A DNA stretch of 64,000 nucleotides from DTU089 sp045542535 (lineage in GTDB: Bacteria; Bacillota; Clostridia; Oscillospirales; Acutalibacteraceae). The position numbers were made by a program, and so were the translations under genes. The notes under the pieces were generated by a model, which saw nothing but the letters and a program-made list of their open reading frames with translations, searched no databases and was not told where the DNA came from. Shown here piece after piece: positions 62,202 to 64,000 of the stretch (the stretch's first letter is position 1; the number at the start of each line of letters is the position of its first letter). The stretch covers positions 62,001 to 126,000 of the forward strand of contig JAZQLF010000004.1 in the NCBI GenBank assembly GCA_045542535.1, read 5' to 3'.

Positions 62202-64000
62202 TTATGCCTCACCTACAAAATAAAGAGGGAACATACTTGTAAGTGTGTTTAAATCATCATAGGAAACCTTGCCGTCCCCATTTATGTCACAAGCGTATTT
62301 CTCGTGCGTTTCAAGGTCTTCAGGAGTTTTCATTGCCTCTGCCATTGCAAAAATATCAGCTTCTTCAAATGCTTTGCCGTTTAAATCGTAATCACCAACT
62401 GCATATACATCAACAGTTGTAAAGCCATTTATGAAAAGGTGCATAAGTGATGCATCAATAACATCAAGATAACCGTCACCGTCAAGGTCATATTTCACTA
62501 TATCATCATAGCTTGCAGTTTCAATCTGCTCGTGGTCATCTGCAAGTGCTTTATTAACAAGTGCCTGATAGTCAACTACATCAACTGTTCCGTCACCGTT
62601 TGTATCACCAACATTTGCAACGGAGTAGTTACCTGTTTCACCTACTGTTACAACCTTGTAGACGCCTGTTGAATCAAGGATAGGTGTAGAACCCGGTTGG
62701 TTGCTATCCTGTCCCCAAACCTGAGGTTTAACTCCGGTTGTTTCATCAGCGGTCTGCCCTTCCTGAAGAAGATATGCAACCTCGCCACTTGCGAATTGCT
62801 CGGCAGTTTTACCTGTTATACCTACATAATCTGCATTGCTGACTGCACCATATACCGCATCGGTGGTGTTATAGTAACAGTTAGAAAGTGTCCCCACACC
62901 GTATAAACTACCGGCAAAACTACCAATTTCAGAATTTTCAAAGGTTCCTGTTACCCGAACATTTCCGTAGTTGTAGCAATTCTCTACAACTAAAGCAGTT
63001 CCACAATAACCAAAGAAGCCACCAAAACAAGCCGACATACTATTACTGCCATTAACAATTAATTCGCCTGTATTATAGCAGTTTTTAAATTCTGCAAGAT
63101 TTCGACCATCTACATAGCCGGCAAATCCACCAACATATACGCCTGAATTGTGCTCCAGCCAAACCACATCGCCGGTATTCACAGTATTGGTAATTATTGC
63201 ACTGTAAGAAGGCGAACCGATAATACCGCCACCATGATTCTGCACATAAACCTTACCTTCGTTTCGGCAATTGGTAATAGTCAAAGTACCCTGTCCGGCA
63301 ATACCGCCACTTTTTGAGTTACCTTTGATGGTTGCCTTATTAACGCAATTCACAATGGCACGACTGTTTTTTACTCCAGCATTTCCTGTAGCACCCACAA
63401 AAGCACCCACACCCTGATAGCCGGCAAAATAAGAATCGTCAATCGTTGTATCTTTGATTGTTGCAGGATTTGTGATGTAAGCAAACAGTCCAACACCGGT
63501 ATAATTACCGGAATCACTATCGCTTGCTATTGCGTAGTGGTCATATACCAAGCCACTAATTGTTTTGTTGTTGCCATCAAAGACACCTGAGAAGCGAACA
63601 TAAGGGGCGTTGTTGTAACCAATAGGAGTCCATTCACGATAGTTGCCCTCATTAAGCTCTCCGTTTTGAGCAAGCACATTTTGATTATCTATAATATTGT
63701 CTGTCAATACTGCATTTACAGTAACAGTATGATATTTATATGATGTACCCGTTGTTGTTATATTACCTATGGAGAGATTATCAACCTGCTTTGCAAACCA
63801 ATACAGTTGTCCTGCATTTTCAATAGCGTAATAGCCGTTATGGGTATCGTTCAATTCAGAATGATGTGACACGCTGACCTGTTGAGCAGGTTCATAGCCA
63901 TCGCAGCCTGAACAAAATCCGTTCTCATTAAATACGTGGGAACAACTTGCTCCGCAATTTGCACAAATACCGTCATCATTTGAACAATCGTGGGGAATCA
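62202..64000 (-). CDS. Second GLUG-repeat protein with double dockerin (partial, N-terminus outside window)
   Basis: Open in frame from the window edge to the stop at 62202, about 599 residues; the GTG at 63872 is internal because the frame continues upstream without a stop. The visible N-part has a Cys-rich segment with two Cys-x-x-Cys pairs (ICANCGASC and GFCSGCDGYE), then YAIENAGQLYWFAKQVD and GLUG-type repeats (GGIAGQGTLTITNCRNEG). The C-terminal 190 residues are nearly the same as those of the 1205-residue neighbour, with loops DTNGDGTVDVVD, DLDGDGYLDVID, DYDLNGKAFEEAD and DINGDGKVSYDD, ending LYFVGEA. The two genes are tandem paralogues 34 nt apart and probably co-transcribed. Confidence 0.82.
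   Translation of the reverse strand, partial: IPHDCSNDDGICANCGASCSHVFNENGFCSGCDGYEPAQQVSVSHHSELNDTHNGYYAIENAGQLYWFAKQVDNLSIGNITTTGTSYKYHTVTVNAVLTDNIIDNQNVLAQNGELNEGNYREWTPIGYNNAPYVRFSGVFDGNNKTISGLVYDHYAIASDSDSGNYTGVGLFAYITNPATIKDTTIDDSYFAGYQGVGAFVGATGNAGVKNSRAIVNCVNKATIKGNSKSGGIAGQGTLTITNCRNEGKVYVQNHGGGIIGSPSYSAIITNTVNTGDVVWLEHNSGVYVGGFAGYVDGRNLAEFKNCYNTGELIVNGSNSMSACFGGFFGYCGTALVVENCYNYGNVRVTGTFENSEIGSFAGSLYGVGTLSNCYYNTTDAVYGAVSNADYVGITGKTAEQFASGEVAYLLQEGQTADETTGVKPQVWGQDSNQPGSTPILDSTGVYKVVTVGETGNYSVANVGDTNGDGTVDVVDYQALVNKALADDHEQIETASYDDIVKYDLDGDGYLDVIDASLMHLFINGFTTVDVYAVGDYDLNGKAFEEADIFAMAEAMKTPEDLETHEKYACDINGDGKVSYDDLNTLTSMFPLYFVGEA

Overview
This window looks like a chromosomal segment of a low-GC, spore-forming, anaerobic Firmicute, most likely a gut Clostridia of the Ruminococcaceae/Oscillospirales type. 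The inference rests on several things seen here: a spore-germination gene (ypeB), strong AGGAGG-like ribosome-binding sites, sigma-A-type promoters, type I dockerin modules, threonine-rich linkers, clostridial fibronectin-III/NodB secreted proteins, and type IV pilus genes in a monoderm setting. There is no rRNA operon, no CRISPR array and no intact insertion sequence.

Layout. 1-5561 (minus strand): part of a type IV pilus operon, read from 5561 down to 1: a PilP-like membrane protein, a LysM protein with secretin N-domains, PilT, PilC and a truncated PilM. 5838-17425 (minus): an envelope/secretion block. It holds a giant 1766-residue dockerin protein behind a roughly 450-nt structured leader, two cohesin-like secreted proteins (one with a dockerin), two short peptides sharing an EFELEDVLT leader-like core, a fusion of a signal-peptidase-like domain to a nucleotidyltransferase, and a Wzz/BY-kinase fusion. 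18660-24356 (plus): a purine salvage and uptake block (xpt, then a BMP lipoprotein, a double ATPase and two permeases). 24452-34120: mixed genes, including a DMT transporter, an amidase-like secreted protein with FN3 repeats, PlsC, a putative glycosidase, a zinc-ribbon/TPR membrane protein, a small lipoprotein and YpeB. 34291-42618 (plus): cysteine desulfurase, ThiI, CinA-type deamidase, class B-like sortase, a membrane-anchored degenerate CinA-like protein, GalE and a GH13 amylase. 42898-45192: a six-FN3 polysaccharide deacetylase. 45365-49058: an M14 carboxypeptidase, MFS, HAD and S4-protein operon. 49067-49585: a four-helix-bundle gene framed by perfect 24-bp inverted repeats. 50643-54485: serine biosynthesis (serC-serA), a HAD phosphatase and HPF. 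55128-56852: a secreted metallophosphatase. 57150-58312: six tRNA genes (Arg, Gly on minus; Met, Glu, Leu, Pro on plus) with tRNA fragment duplications. 58550-64000 (minus): two GLUG-repeat proteins with near-identical double dockerins; the second runs off the window.

Most interesting points: (1) the short-peptide pair beside a peptidase-nucleotidyltransferase fusion, a possible undescribed peptide-modification locus; (2) a family of degenerate 7-bp tandem repeats, several attached to a hairpin module, scattered through intergenic DNA, one pair framing the four-helix-bundle gene; (3) a membrane-anchored CinA-like pseudoenzyme next to a real CinA deamidase and a sortase; (4) a barrel-less secretin-like protein with a LysM domain in a monoderm pilus operon; (5) the long structured leader RNA of the giant dockerin gene. 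All functional statements are from reading the sequence; no database search was run.
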